Source: Clostridium grantii DSM 8605 | GTDB taxonomy: Bacteria; Bacillota; Clostridia; Clostridiales; Clostridiaceae | Assembly: GCF_900129965.1 (NCBI RefSeq) | Contig: NZ_FQXM01000011.1 | Location: 1 to 64,000 of the forward strand | Direction of reading: 5' to 3' | DNA: 64,000 nt | In this document: positions 42,664 to 51,737 of the stretch, piece by piece | Layout: every line of letters starts with the position of its first letter | How positions within the stretch are numbered: the stretch's first letter is position 1 | Translations under genes and position numbers: made by a program | Notes under the pieces: model-generated | Database searches by the model: none | What the model was told of the DNA's origin: nothing | Seen by the model: the letters and a program-made list of their open reading frames with translations, nothing else

Positions 42664-43980
42664 TTACTTTACTGTTCCCCAATATGCTTTTATTTCTTCT
42701 GCAAGTGTAGCTCTATCTGATTGACCAACTAAGTATTTTTGCATAGCTGCTCCAACTTGTGCCCAGTGATCTCCTGGAAGAGTTGCAATACTTCTTAAAG
42801 TTTTTCCTTCACTCATGTATGATTTAATAGATTTTGCTAATGGATCTTGTGCTTCAAGAGTAATATTTTTGAAAGCTGGAATTATATTAGCTTTATTAAC
42901 TAAAATATCTTGACCTGCTTCATCATATACTAACCAGTTTAAGAATGCTTTAGCAGCATCTTGTTGTTCTTGTGAATTTTGCTCTACGTCTAATCCGATA
43001 AATTTAGAAGGTGCTACAGTTATTTGTGTGTTACCATAATCAGCAGCATCATTACTTACTGGTACAGGTATAAATCCAAAATCAGAGTTTGATTCATTAA
43101 ATTCTTTAATTTGTGGCCAAGCCCAGTTACCCATGAACCAAAATCCTACTTCTCCTTTACCAAGCACTTCAGCAGCTCTATCATAAGTACCTGCTAATGC
43201 ATCTGCATTATCTATGTTAGCTTCTTTTAATACATCAAATGTATCCATGTAACCATTAAATACTGCATTGTTAGAAAGATCTGCACTTCCATCTTTTAAT
43301 CCTGCAATTAATTCTTCTGCTTTCGCTAAATCTTTATCTTGTTGATTATAAGCAAGTGTTAAATAGTGAGCTCCAAGTGACCAATCCATTGGTGATAGAA
43401 TCATAGGTGCTACTCCTGATGCATCAATTTTAGCAAAAGCTGCTTTTAAAGAATCAGTTGTATTTATAGTTGTTGGGTCAACGCCAGCAGCATCTAATAC
43501 AGATTTGTTGTAGATAAGTCCATATCCTTCAATTGTTAATGGAAAAGCCTTAACTACTCCATCTATAGTAACTGCATCAAGATTTCCTTCTAATGTATCT
43601 GCTACCCATTTTTCACTTGATAAATCTGCAAATTTATCTTTGAATTTTGGAATATCGTTAGGATCCATCATTGCTAAAGTAGGTGCATTACCCGATGCAT
43701 ACATTGCAGAAATTTTTTCAAATGGGGATGTCCCATCTGGGCAAGGGATAACTTCTACGTCTATATTAGGATTAGCTGCTGTAAATGCTACTGCTGCTTC
43801 CTCTAATTGAGTTTGTATTTCTCCTTTAGAATTTACAAAAGTAACTTTAACTACTTCTGTTGTAGAACCTTCTGTTTTGTTACCTGAATTAGTTGCATTA
43901 TTTGTTTTAGCACATCCAGCCATTAAAGATACTGATAATGCCGCTGTAAGAATTAGTGATAATACTTTTTTCTTTTTCAT
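42664..43980 (-). CDS. Sugar ABC transporter substrate-binding lipoprotein
   Basis: 438 aa. Signal peptide with lipobox SLMAGC (Cys about 23), then SBP family 1 features EAAVAFTAANPNIDVEVIPC and GEVGFWFMGNWAWPQIKEFN, the latter a typical sugar-cleft segment. Likely brings in the disaccharide used by the GH13 enzyme encoded upstream under the same LacI operator type. Operator-like AGGAAATCGGTTTCCT lies at 44113, about 130 nt before its start. Confidence 0.88.
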   Translation of the reverse strand: MKKKKVLSLILTAALSVSLMAGCAKTNNATNSGNKTEGSTTEVVKVTFVNSKGEIQTQLEEAAVAFTAANPNIDVEVIPCPDGTSPFEKISAMYASGNAPTLAMMDPNDIPKFKDKFADLSSEKWVADTLEGNLDAVTIDGVVKAFPLTIEGYGLIYNKSVLDAAGVDPTTINTTDSLKAAFAKIDASGVAPMILSPMDWSLGAHYLTLAYNQQDKDLAKAEELIAGLKDGSADLSNNAVFNGYMDTFDVLKEANIDNADALAGTYDRAAEVLGKGEVGFWFMGNWAWPQIKEFNESNSDFGFIPVPVSNDAADYGNTQITVAPSKFIGLDVEQNSQEQQDAAKAFLNWLVYDEAGQDILVNKANIIPAFKNITLEAQDPLAKSIKSYMSEGKTLRSIATLPGDHWAQVGAAMQKYLVGQSDRATLAEEIKAYWGTVK

Positions 43981-44040
43981 AATAAAATACCCCCCATAAT
44001 TTTTTTATTTATTTTATGTAGTTTTGTATAGTATAGAGTT

Positions 44041-44061
44041 CCCACTGTGAAACTTAATTTA
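44041..44061 (+). repeat. Dispersed repeat copy (left-end type)
   Basis: CCCACTGTGAAACTTAATTT plus A at 44061. It shares CCACTGTGAAACTTAATTT with 35356 and 18 or 19 of 21 bases with 24184. It lies between the second sugar-import operon and its operator, in the probable leader. Confidence 0.55.
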
Positions 44062-44112
44062 CACAAAACTTTCAACAAAAACATAATTGTTTAAAAAACT
44101 ATAACTCCACCA

Positions 44113-44128
44113 AGGAAATCGGTTTCCT
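44113..44128. promoter_or_regulatory. LacI-type operator upstream of sugar importer
   Basis: AGGAAATCGGTTTCCT, a near-perfect palindrome matching the three other sites at 45210, 48051 and 48161. It lies in the gap between the LacI gene (ends 44150) and the binding-protein gene (starts 43980). Confidence 0.7.
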
Positions 44129-44149
44129 GTTTCTTAAAAAAAAGTACTT

Positions 44150-45154
44150 TTATTTTCTTTTTGTACTTTTTCTTATAATAATTTTAGTAGGAAGAACTAT
44201 GTTCTCTTCTTCATGTACTCCGCTGTTGATTTGTCTCAACAAAATATCTACCGCTTTTTCTCCAAAATCAAATACTGGTTGTCTTACGGTAGTTACTGAC
44301 GGTATAAACATTGATGCTATAGGTATATCATCAAATCCTACTACAGATATATCTTCTGGAACTTTAAAACCACTTTCATAAATACATTTTATTGCTCCTA
44401 TAGCCATCTCATCACAAGCACAAAATACTGCTGTTGGTAATTCTTTTAAAGTTAACAGTTTGCTCATTGCATTGTAGCCATCTTTTACTTTGAATTTTCC
44501 TTCAACAATCAAATTTTCATCTAATTTAATATTGCTATCTTCTAAGGCTTTTTCATATCCTTTATATCTATCATACCCTGTAGACTTGTCATACAAAGGT
44601 CCTCTTATCATAGCAATTTTTTTATGATTTAAGTTTATCAAATAATTCATTACTTCATAAGCAGCACTGAAATTATCTATATCAACACTTGAAATAGGCA
44701 TATCTTCAAACCTTCTACTAACAGTTACAATAGGATTTTTATAAGAAGAAAAAAATTCTTTATGCTTTTCTTCAATTTTACTAGTTAAAAATATTATTCC
44801 GTCAACTTCTTTATCATCTAAGATGTTAAGATACTCCATTTCTTTATCAAATTCATCATAGGTATTGCAAAGTAAAATATTATATCCATTTTCATTTGCT
44901 GTCATTTGAACACCTTTTACTAACTCTGAAAAAAAAGGATTTGATACATCTGGTATTATAATTCCAAATATATTGGTTTTTTTACTTACCAAACTTCTTG
45001 CTAAAGAACTTGGTTTGTAATTGGTTTCCTCAACTACTTTCATAACCTTGTCTCTAATATCATCACTAACAGGTTTACTTCCATTAAGTACTCTAGAAAC
45101 AGTAGCTTTAGATACTCCTGCCATTTTTGCTACATCGTTTATAGTTGCTTTCAT
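44150..45154 (-). CDS. LacI-family transcriptional repressor
   Basis: 334 aa. N-terminal HTH TINDVAKMAGVSKATVSRVL with the hinge helix SSLARSLVSKKT, then a periplasmic-binding-protein-like core (GIIIPDVSNPFFSELVKGVQ; CDEMAIGAIKCIYESG; SVVGFDDIPIASMFIPSVTT). It should bind sugar or sugar phosphate and release palindromes of the AAACCGGTTT class. One such site sits inside its own promoter (45210), so it is probably autoregulated. Start follows CAGGAGGAAACAGTA. Confidence 0.9.
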   Translation of the reverse strand: MKATINDVAKMAGVSKATVSRVLNGSKPVSDDIRDKVMKVVEETNYKPSSLARSLVSKKTNIFGIIIPDVSNPFFSELVKGVQMTANENGYNILLCNTYDEFDKEMEYLNILDDKEVDGIIFLTSKIEEKHKEFFSSYKNPIVTVSRRFEDMPISSVDIDNFSAAYEVMNYLINLNHKKIAMIRGPLYDKSTGYDRYKGYEKALEDSNIKLDENLIVEGKFKVKDGYNAMSKLLTLKELPTAVFCACDEMAIGAIKCIYESGFKVPEDISVVGFDDIPIASMFIPSVTTVRQPVFDFGEKAVDILLRQINSGVHEEENIVLPTKIIIRKSTKRK

Positions 45155-45202
45155 TACTGTTTCCTCCTGTTAAAAATTTGTTCTTAAATCATCTACAATT
45201 CT

Positions 45203-45231
45203 ATTATAAGTAATCGGTTTCCCGTTGTCAA
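45203..45231 (-). promoter_or_regulatory. LacI gene promoter with embedded operator
   Basis: Minus-strand -35 TTGACA (complement of 45226-45231), 17-nt spacer, -10 TATAAT (45203-45208). The spacer holds the operator half-site GTAATCGGTTTCCC (45210-45223, plus strand). Repressor binding would directly block polymerase. Confidence 0.75.
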
Positions 45232-45259
45232 GATAATTGTATATTTTAATTCAATATAA

Positions 45260-46990
45260 TTATTTCGTTAATGAATACTCTACAATTTTCCCCTTTGGAT
45301 CAATTGATTCAATTGTATAACTATAATCCTTTAAATTAGCTTCTAAGCTTGCAGTGTAACCATTATTCTCCCAAGTTAATTTTAGAATATGATGGTCAGT
45401 TTCTAAAACTTTTAATTTAGCCTCAAATCCGAAAGCCGGACAAGTATTTCTAAATTTAAGAAGTTGAAGTTGTTCTTCCACAACTTTATTCTTAACCCCT
45501 TCTTGAGCCTGCTTTAAACTTAAGTTTGTTCTATTAATCTCTTTATGTCCCCCAGAACCTGCTTTTTCTACTGCTTCATGATTATTCTTTCCTGCAAAAA
45601 GATCTAGATACCATACTTGTGGTTTTCCTGGCATAAACATTTGAATTGCACGAGCTAAAAGAAGTTTCTCATCATCTTCACCCAATGCACTATAGTAAGT
45701 AGCATTTACCTGATAGTAAATATTTTTAGCCCCGTGGAGATCTTTAACGTAACCGCCTCTATTGATAACTGTTTTTATAAGTGTATCTATTTGTTCATCT
45801 GGCAACAACCCTTTTAAATCAAGAAGAGGAATACCATCATGGCAACCAAGCATATTTACAGTTTTAATATTTTTTTCTTGAATATCATTAATCCATTTAA
45901 TTAAACAATCATGTGTGTTTCTTTCAAAAGCATCAATAATAAGTCCTGGCAGGAAGAAATCATAAGTCATAAATCCCATATCTGCTATTTTCTCATGAAT
46001 TTTTTCCTCATACTTTGAATGAATCTCTGGTAAAAGTTTTAAATTATATTTATCCGCTAACTCTTTTACCCCAAGAAGTAAATCCCAAGTTCCAGGGTCA
46101 TTAAGAAAATTCTTAGCTCCCGGCTCTTTTGGAGCATATGCAAATGCATCAAGTCTTACTATTTCAGCACCATATCCAGAAAGCTTTTTCAAAGTATCTT
46201 CATAGAATTCCCAAACTAACGGGGATTTAATATTCAAATCCATTTGTCCTAAATACTTACGTCTTGACTCAAGTAAATTAATGACATCTTCTTCATATTT
46301 TGTGAATCTATCAAATTCAATTTCATTAGGTTTTTTTCCTGAATTTAAAGCTTTATTAACTATATTAGCTAATATTTCTGCTGAAGAATATTGAATATTC
46401 ATTTCTCTCATAAGATCTTGCGCATCTATTGTCTCATACTTTACTTCTTGATAAAAAGTATTCCAATAAGGAACTTCTTTTCCATCTGGCATTCTTACAT
46501 TTAGAATAGGAAGTCCTTGTTTTCTAAAAAACATGTCTTTAATTAAATCCGCATTGGGTTGAATATACCCTTCTGTAGTCATTTCTCCATGATTTTCCCA
46601 AAATTTATTCCAATTGATAAAAAAATCTTTGTATTTAGAGTCTTCACCATTTTTCAAAATATCTTGGAATTGTTTTGATAACACTGATGCATGATTTAAA
46701 ATAAAATCAAACTTAAATGCAATTCCATTATTTTTTAGTTCCTTTAAGTCTTCTTTGGATGCAAGCATATCATTCATTTCATAATCTATTACGGAAAATC
46801 CTCTATCCAAATCAGTATTAAAAATACTTGGTAAAATATAAAATGATTCAAAAGCACCTTTAACATTAGGATTTTTTATAAATTCTACAATATCTTTTAA
46901 GGTTCCACCTATACTATCTGGATATGCATTTAGCATAGCTCCAGCCTTGATGGCTCTTTCTTCTTTTTTCTCAATAGAATTAATGTTCAT
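45260..46990 (-). CDS. GH13 sucrose-phosphorylase-like glucosyltransferase
   Basis: 576 aa, cytosolic TIM-barrel enzyme of GH13 subfamily 18 type. Nucleophile Asp in AEIVRLDAFAYAPKEPGAKN, acid/base Glu in LLPEIHSKYEEKI, transition-state Asp in NMLGCHDGIPLLDLKGLL. This set matches sucrose phosphorylase, which splits sucrose with phosphate into glucose 1-phosphate and fructose. Sucrose 6'-phosphate or glucosylglycerate phosphorylase are alternatives that I cannot exclude. Co-transcribed with the kinase gene 19 nt upstream; the start follows TTAGGAGGAAAAAA. Confidence 0.82.
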   Translation of the reverse strand: MNINSIEKKEERAIKAGAMLNAYPDSIGGTLKDIVEFIKNPNVKGAFESFYILPSIFNTDLDRGFSVIDYEMNDMLASKEDLKELKNNGIAFKFDFILNHASVLSKQFQDILKNGEDSKYKDFFINWNKFWENHGEMTTEGYIQPNADLIKDMFFRKQGLPILNVRMPDGKEVPYWNTFYQEVKYETIDAQDLMREMNIQYSSAEILANIVNKALNSGKKPNEIEFDRFTKYEEDVINLLESRRKYLGQMDLNIKSPLVWEFYEDTLKKLSGYGAEIVRLDAFAYAPKEPGAKNFLNDPGTWDLLLGVKELADKYNLKLLPEIHSKYEEKIHEKIADMGFMTYDFFLPGLIIDAFERNTHDCLIKWINDIQEKNIKTVNMLGCHDGIPLLDLKGLLPDEQIDTLIKTVINRGGYVKDLHGAKNIYYQVNATYYSALGEDDEKLLLARAIQMFMPGKPQVWYLDLFAGKNNHEAVEKAGSGGHKEINRTNLSLKQAQEGVKNKVVEEQLQLLKFRNTCPAFGFEAKLKVLETDHHILKLTWENNGYTASLEANLKDYSYTIESIDPKGKIVEYSLTK

Positions 46991-47009
46991 TTTTTTCCTC
47001 CTAAGCCTG

Positions 47010-47966
47010 CTATTCTTCCATTAATTTTGTATACTCTTCAAAAGAGATTATATCTCCATTTTTTGTTAAAATGATTTTTGCATTATGTGCTTGAGAAACC
47101 AATTTACCCTGCTCAATTTCTAAAATCATCATTGTAAAAGAACTGTCTATTGCTCCATCTCTATTACGTGATCTACGGTGTTCAAGAGTTTCTTTTGGTG
47201 TACTATTTAAAAGTATTGGAATATCCACTCCTTCTAAATTTGGATTGTTTCCATGTGTCCATTCAATTATCAAAACATTTGTATTGCTAAAGTCAACTGA
47301 ATCATACCATAATTCATTTTCTTCTCTACCCATTCTTTTAAGCATAATATTTTCTGTTCCATTTTTAAACTGTGCAATAATATTGCTTAATTCTGAGAAA
47401 TCTATTTCATTATTTGTTCCTAAGTAATTTTTAAGTCCCTTAATTCCCTCTTCTTTATAAACTTCTAACCAAGGAAACTCTTTGAAGTATTCAGAATTAG
47501 AGTCATTACCACTTTCTTGTAATTCTTTTAATTTATCATTTCTCTCGCTATTATATTCCCCTCTTGCTACTAACCCCTTTATACCACTTTCTCTAAAAAC
47601 ACTCAATCTTTCCGCATCATTATATTTGGGTATTCTATGTGGATAGTTATCTCCTGATAAAATATAGCTACCTATGTTCATATTATTAAAATAATAGGCA
47701 AGTAAAGAGCCTGTCTCTGATTTACCTACACCCGAACCACCATGTACAGAAATAACTGCTTTTTGATTACTTTGGTTATTAAATACAGGTACTAATAGTT
47801 TTAATAGTTCCGGAAAAATCTTTTCAGCTTTCTTTAAATGATTTTCATCAATACTAATTTTGTCTCCCGGCATATCACCCTTTTGAATACTATTTAAATC
47901 CAAAATCTTAGGGGCAACCCACTGAGATGCAAGAGCTATTTTGTCACTGATTAAATTTTTACACAT
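47010..47966 (-). CDS. P-loop kinase, adenylylsulfate-kinase-like, probable sugar or glycoside kinase
   Basis: 318 aa. Walker A SVHGGSGVGKSETGSLLAYY, then GSYILSGDNYPHRIPKYNDA, a phosphate-acceptor-type region, Walker B-like NVLIIEWTHGNNPN, and RRSRNRDGAIDSSFT. The fold resembles adenylylsulfate/nucleoside kinases but is longer. Its place as first gene of the phosphorylase operon under LacI control suggests it phosphorylates the sugar released or imported, rather than APS (inference). ATG 47966 (after GGGAGGTTTTATT) is used instead of 47981. Confidence 0.68.
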   Translation of the reverse strand: MCKNLISDKIALASQWVAPKILDLNSIQKGDMPGDKISIDENHLKKAEKIFPELLKLLVPVFNNQSNQKAVISVHGGSGVGKSETGSLLAYYFNNMNIGSYILSGDNYPHRIPKYNDAERLSVFRESGIKGLVARGEYNSERNDKLKELQESGNDSNSEYFKEFPWLEVYKEEGIKGLKNYLGTNNEIDFSELSNIIAQFKNGTENIMLKRMGREENELWYDSVDFSNTNVLIIEWTHGNNPNLEGVDIPILLNSTPKETLEHRRSRNRDGAIDSSFTMMILEIEQGKLVSQAHNAKIILTKNGDIISFEEYTKLMEE

Positions 47967-48050
47967 AATAAAACCTCCCAATTTTTAATTATTATTTTCA
48001 AAATATAGCCTGATCTAACCTTTAATAGAGCTAATTCTAATTCCTTTTTC

Positions 48051-48066
48051 AAGAAACCGGTTTCCT
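48051..48066. promoter_or_regulatory. LacI-type operator in the kinase/phosphorylase leader
   Basis: AAGAAACCGGTTTCCT, the most symmetric of the four sites, about 85 nt upstream of the kinase start and about 100 nt downstream of the promoter. With the site in the promoter spacer it could support looping or a roadblock. Confidence 0.72.
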
Positions 48067-48153
48067 GAAAAGCAAAAATATATATGCTCACAAAACAAAC
48101 TATAGCATTCTTCAAAGATATGCTATTTCATAAGTGATAAAGTTTATACTTCT

Positions 48154-48182
48154 ATTATAGGTAATCGGTTTCCAGTGGTCAA
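48154..48182 (-). promoter_or_regulatory. Kinase/phosphorylase operon promoter with embedded LacI operator
   Basis: Minus-strand -35 TTGACC (48177-48182), 17-nt spacer, -10 TATAAT (48154-48159). The spacer contains operator GTAATCGGTTTCCA (48161-48174), laid out exactly as at the LacI promoter. Coordinated repression of both is expected. Confidence 0.75.
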
Positions 48183-48331
48183 GAGTTATTTTTAAATTTT
48201 ATTTATTTTTTTTATAGAAATCTATATTCTCCACTAAACTTTTTTCATAATTAATAATAACTCCAATATTAGCAAATTATGATAAAATAATAAGAGTATA
48301 GATATTATTTTATTTTGAGGTGATTTAATAA

Positions 48332-48500
48332 ATGGAAATTTGCAGTTATAAAGGAATCTGAAAATCACAAGATGGGAAAAATAATTCTGTATCATTATTT
48401 TAAAGAAAAATATCCAGAAATTAAGCCCAGTTTAAATTATAGATTCCAAAGTAAAAGAAGAGCTGATTTATATATAGAAAAACTTCGTTATAAATTATAA
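48332..48500 (+). pseudogene. Small frameshifted ORF
   Basis: A strong GAGGTGATTTAATAA ribosome site precedes ATG 48332, which soon meets a stop (MEICSYKGI*). Removing one base near 48337 restores a 54-codon frame FAVIKESENHKMGKIILYHY ... LYIEKLRYKL ending at 48500. An in-frame ATG at 48372 would give 42 aa without a clear ribosome site. I recognise no family. It lies just before the response-regulator gene and may be a decayed small gene or a site of sequencing error. Confidence 0.5.
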
Positions 48501-48517
48501 TAAAGGGGAAATGAAAG

Positions 48518-49186
48518 ATGGCAAGAATTTTATTTTTAGAGGACGAACCCACTATATCAGAAGTAACCACAGAATATATGAAAATGCAGAAATACGAAGT
48601 AGTTTGTGCTAAGGATGGGCAAGAGGCTTTAGATTTACTAGAAAGCAATTTTTTTGATTTAGCTATATTAGATATAATGGTGCCAAAAGTAAGTGGATTA
48701 GTTGTTCTTGAACATATAAAGAAAACAAATCCTCAAATAGCTACAATAATGCTCACCGCCCTTGAAGATGAACAAACACAGTTAAAAGCCTTTAACTTTT
48801 ATGCGGATGATTATGTAATAAAACCATTTTCACCTTTATTATTGCTTAAACGTATAGAAACAATATTGCGTAGAACCATGGGAAATAGCGCAAAAATATC
48901 AGAATCAAAAGGTTTGTATATAAATGATGAAGAATTTCAAGCTTACTACGACAATGATTCTTTACAATTAACTTTAAGTGAATTTTTACTTCTACAAACA
49001 TTAATGAAAGAACCAAAACATGTTTTTACTCGTGAAAAATTAATAATGAAAATTTTCAATGATGAGTACTTTGGCAACGACAGAATAATAGATGCTCATG
49101 TGAAGAACCTGAGAAAAAAACTACCCAAAAAATATATAAAAACGGTAACTGGTGTGGGCTATAAGTTTGATCAGGAGGTTAATTGA
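48518..49186 (+). CDS. OmpR-family response regulator
   Basis: 222 aa. Receiver with acidic pair LEDEP, phospho-acceptor Asp in LAILDIMVPKVSG and Lys in DYVIKPFSP; C-terminal winged helix with LTLSEFLLLQTLMKEPKHVF and RIIDAHVKNLRKKL. The stop overlaps the kinase start (TGATG). Likely activates the ABC exporter promoter at 50770, where tandem direct repeats replace a -35 box (inference). Confidence 0.9.
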   Translation: MARILFLEDEPTISEVTTEYMKMQKYEVVCAKDGQEALDLLESNFFDLAILDIMVPKVSGLVVLEHIKKTNPQIATIMLTALEDEQTQLKAFNFYADDYVIKPFSPLLLLKRIETILRRTMGNSAKISESKGLYINDEEFQAYYDNDSLQLTLSEFLLLQTLMKEPKHVFTREKLIMKIFNDEYFGNDRIIDAHVKNLRKKLPKKYIKTVTGVGYKFDQEVN

Positions 49187-50754
49187 TGAATTTATCAAAA
49201 AAAACCTTTCTTTATAGTGCCATTATATCAGGAACAATAGTGGCTTTAATGATAGCATATTTTGTACTTATGTTACCTTCTTTATATGTAGATTATATGG
49301 GAAAACTTAATTATAATTCAATAAAATCTATACAAGAAAATTATATAATTGATGGAAATTATAAAAATATATCCTCAAGTAATCCTGTAGGGTCAGCTAC
49401 TATTAAAATACCAGCTGAGGGTAATAAAGTTTTTATCTCTAATAAACTAGGCTCTATAAAAGTCACTATTAATGATGATGAAATATTAAAAATTCTTGAA
49501 AAAGTAAGATACTATTCTACTCACAGGGATGAAATAGAAAATTTAGAAAAGAAAGATTTTGATTTTACTAATAACATTGAAGAAATTTTTAAAAATAAGC
49601 TATTTAAGGATAGTTTACCTTTGACCTTTGAATTTTTAGAAAATGATTCTACTAATATTTATGAAGAAATATCCTCAAAAATTAATGTAATAGATGATAA
49701 TACCGTTATTTATGAAGGTAAAGTATTTGATGGAAGTAATTATTATACTAACTATATAGCTTTGAGTCTTTACAAAAATGATATTATTGTATCGGTTTTC
49801 ACTGCAATGACTCCAAAGATAGAAGAAATAAAACCAATAATTTTTCAAAGTTTACCAATGATTATTGCCACCGCTTTTTTATTAATATTAGTATCAACTA
49901 TTTTATTTTCAAGAAAAATAGTGATTCCAATAGAAAAACTGGTAAATCATGCTGTGTTTATGAAAGAAAATACTCATAGAGAAGTTGAACTAATGAAAAT
50001 AGAAGGTCAGGATGAAATTGCAATTTTAGGTGAGACTCTTAATGAATTATATTTAAAATTAAATGAAAACTTTAAGGAACTTGAGAAAAGGAATAACTAT
50101 CTTTCAAAGCAAAATAAAAGGCAAGAAGTATTTTTGAGAGCATCCTCCCATCAATTAAAAACTCCAGTGGCAGCATCTTTATTACTGGTAGAGGGTATGA
50201 TTAATGAAATCGGAAAATACAAAGATACAAAACAATATTTGCCACAAGTAAAACTTCAATTGCAATCTATGAGAAAAATAATTGATGATATTTTAAATCT
50301 TAACAATTCCATTGAAACTATTAAAAAGGAAAGCATAGATATTGGTAAGGTAATTGAAGAAAGTCTTTTATCCTATGAAGTGCAACTGAAACTAAAAGGT
50401 ATTACTATAGAAAAAGAAATAACCACAGTAAATATAGATACAGATAAAAAGCTTATTTTTAAAATAATAGATAATCTAATAAATAATGCTATAAATTATA
50501 CTCCAAAAGATGGTCATATAAAAATAACTTTATCTTATAAAGCATTAACAATTATTAATTATGATTCATTTATAGAAGAAGATTTATTGCCACATATTTT
50601 TGACCCCTTTGTTTCAAGTAATAGCGAAAATCGTGGACATGGCTTAGGGCTTTACATTGTAGCCTATTACGCAAAACTATTGAATTATCAAATTACCCTT
50701 AGAAATATTAATGAGGGTGTTGAAGGCTCTTTGTATTTCATACAATCACCATAA
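49186..50754 (+). CDS. Sensor histidine kinase with extracytoplasmic domain and HAMP
   Basis: 522 aa. Membrane helices at about 8-30 and 225-245 flank a ~195-residue external domain; HAMP follows, then HisKA with FLRASSHQLKTPVAASLLLV, N-box IFKIIDNLINNAINYTPKDG and G-box ENRGHGLGLYIVAYYAKLL. Similar kinases sense cell-envelope stress or peptide antibiotics. The ATG at 49186 follows AGGAGGTTAATTG. Encoded with its regulator and upstream of an ABC exporter. Confidence 0.88.
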   Translation: MNLSKKTFLYSAIISGTIVALMIAYFVLMLPSLYVDYMGKLNYNSIKSIQENYIIDGNYKNISSSNPVGSATIKIPAEGNKVFISNKLGSIKVTINDDEILKILEKVRYYSTHRDEIENLEKKDFDFTNNIEEIFKNKLFKDSLPLTFEFLENDSTNIYEEISSKINVIDDNTVIYEGKVFDGSNYYTNYIALSLYKNDIIVSVFTAMTPKIEEIKPIIFQSLPMIIATAFLLILVSTILFSRKIVIPIEKLVNHAVFMKENTHREVELMKIEGQDEIAILGETLNELYLKLNENFKELEKRNNYLSKQNKRQEVFLRASSHQLKTPVAASLLLVEGMINEIGKYKDTKQYLPQVKLQLQSMRKIIDDILNLNNSIETIKKESIDIGKVIEESLLSYEVQLKLKGITIEKEITTVNIDTDKKLIFKIIDNLINNAINYTPKDGHIKITLSYKALTIINYDSFIEEDLLPHIFDPFVSSNSENRGHGLGLYIVAYYAKLLNYQITLRNINEGVEGSLYFIQSP

Positions 50755-50769
50755 TATTCACATATAATC

Positions 50770-50801
50770 TTCATATGAAATTCATATGAGTTTGGTATAA
50801 T
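50770..50801 (+). promoter_or_regulatory. Activator-type promoter of the ABC exporter
   Basis: Direct repeats TTCATATGA at 50770-50778 and 50781-50789, 11 nt apart (about one helical turn), directly before a -10 TATAAT (50796-50801). There is no -35 box. This layout fits activation by the OmpR-type regulator encoded upstream. Confidence 0.6.
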
Positions 50802-50837
50802 TTAACTATAGAAATTTGTTAAATAAGGAGATTAATT

Positions 50838-51737
50838 ATGGTAACTATAAATAATTTAGAAGTGAAATATGGACAGCAAATTGCATTATCAATAAAATCA
50901 CCAATAACTTTTGAAACTGGGGACAGGATAGGGATAATTGGGTCAAATGGTGCTGGAAAAACCACTTTAGTAAAATCAATATTAGGGCTTACAAATTATA
51001 ATGGTAGAATTCAAACTAATTTAAAGCCAGAGCAAATGTCCGCACATATGCAAGAAAATAATTATGTGGACACTATGGCAATTAAGTATATAATTGAGGC
51101 TATTTTGAACACAAAAATAAAAAGTAATAAAGTATTACAGGAATTAATTAGTTTTTTTAATTTTGAGAATTGTCTTAATAAAAAATTCAGTGCCTTATCT
51201 GGAGGACAAAAACAACGTTTAACGATCATCTTAGTTTTAATTCAAGATACTCCTTTGGTATTCTTTGATGAAGTTACTTCAGGATTAGATTTTGAAACTC
51301 GTCAACAATTAATGAATAAAATAACTCAGTGGTATGAAAATAAAGAAGCTACCATATGCATTGTATCTCATTACTATGAAGAGCTGGAAAAACTAGCTAG
51401 TAAGGTATTGATTTTAGATAATGGAGAAGTAGTTGATTTCGGAACTAAGGAACAGTTATTCCAAAAATACTGCGGCAAATCAACAATAACTATTGAAAAC
51501 AATAAAAGAAATGAAGAATTGAGTAAAAACTTACCCAAAATAATTGCACCTGAACATTTAATAGCTCTTTCTTGCTTAAATGAGAATAAGGAATTAGAAA
51601 TAGTAAAGGTATTAATAGAACAAAATATAAATTTCAAAAGAAGTAATAATGATATTGAAATTATGTCTATTAATGCAAAAGCAAGATTTAATGGTGAATT
51701 AAAGGGAGGTATAAGCAATGAATACAAAGCTATTTAA
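50838..51737 (+). CDS. ABC transporter ATP-binding protein (exporter type)
   Basis: 299 aa. Walker A GSNGAGKTT, signature ALSGGQKQRLTIILVL, Walker B LVFFDEVTSGLDFET and SHYYEELEKLASKV; a ~60-residue C-terminal extension follows, as in drug- or bacteriocin-type exporters. The glutamate after Walker B is followed by Val instead of Pro, a minor change. Overlaps the permease gene by 20 nt. Regulated by the pair at 48518-50754 by position. Confidence 0.88.
   Translation: MVTINNLEVKYGQQIALSIKSPITFETGDRIGIIGSNGAGKTTLVKSILGLTNYNGRIQTNLKPEQMSAHMQENNYVDTMAIKYIIEAILNTKIKSNKVLQELISFFNFENCLNKKFSALSGGQKQRLTIILVLIQDTPLVFFDEVTSGLDFETRQQLMNKITQWYENKEATICIVSHYYEELEKLASKVLILDNGEVVDFGTKEQLFQKYCGKSTITIENNKRNEELSKNLPKIIAPEHLIALSCLNENKELEIVKVLIEQNINFKRSNNDIEIMSINAKARFNGELKGGISNEYKAI

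Noticed and set aside
48421..48648. 75-codon minus-strand ORF
   Set aside because: Antisense to the start of the OmpR-type regulator and small frameshifted ORF; no ribosome site.
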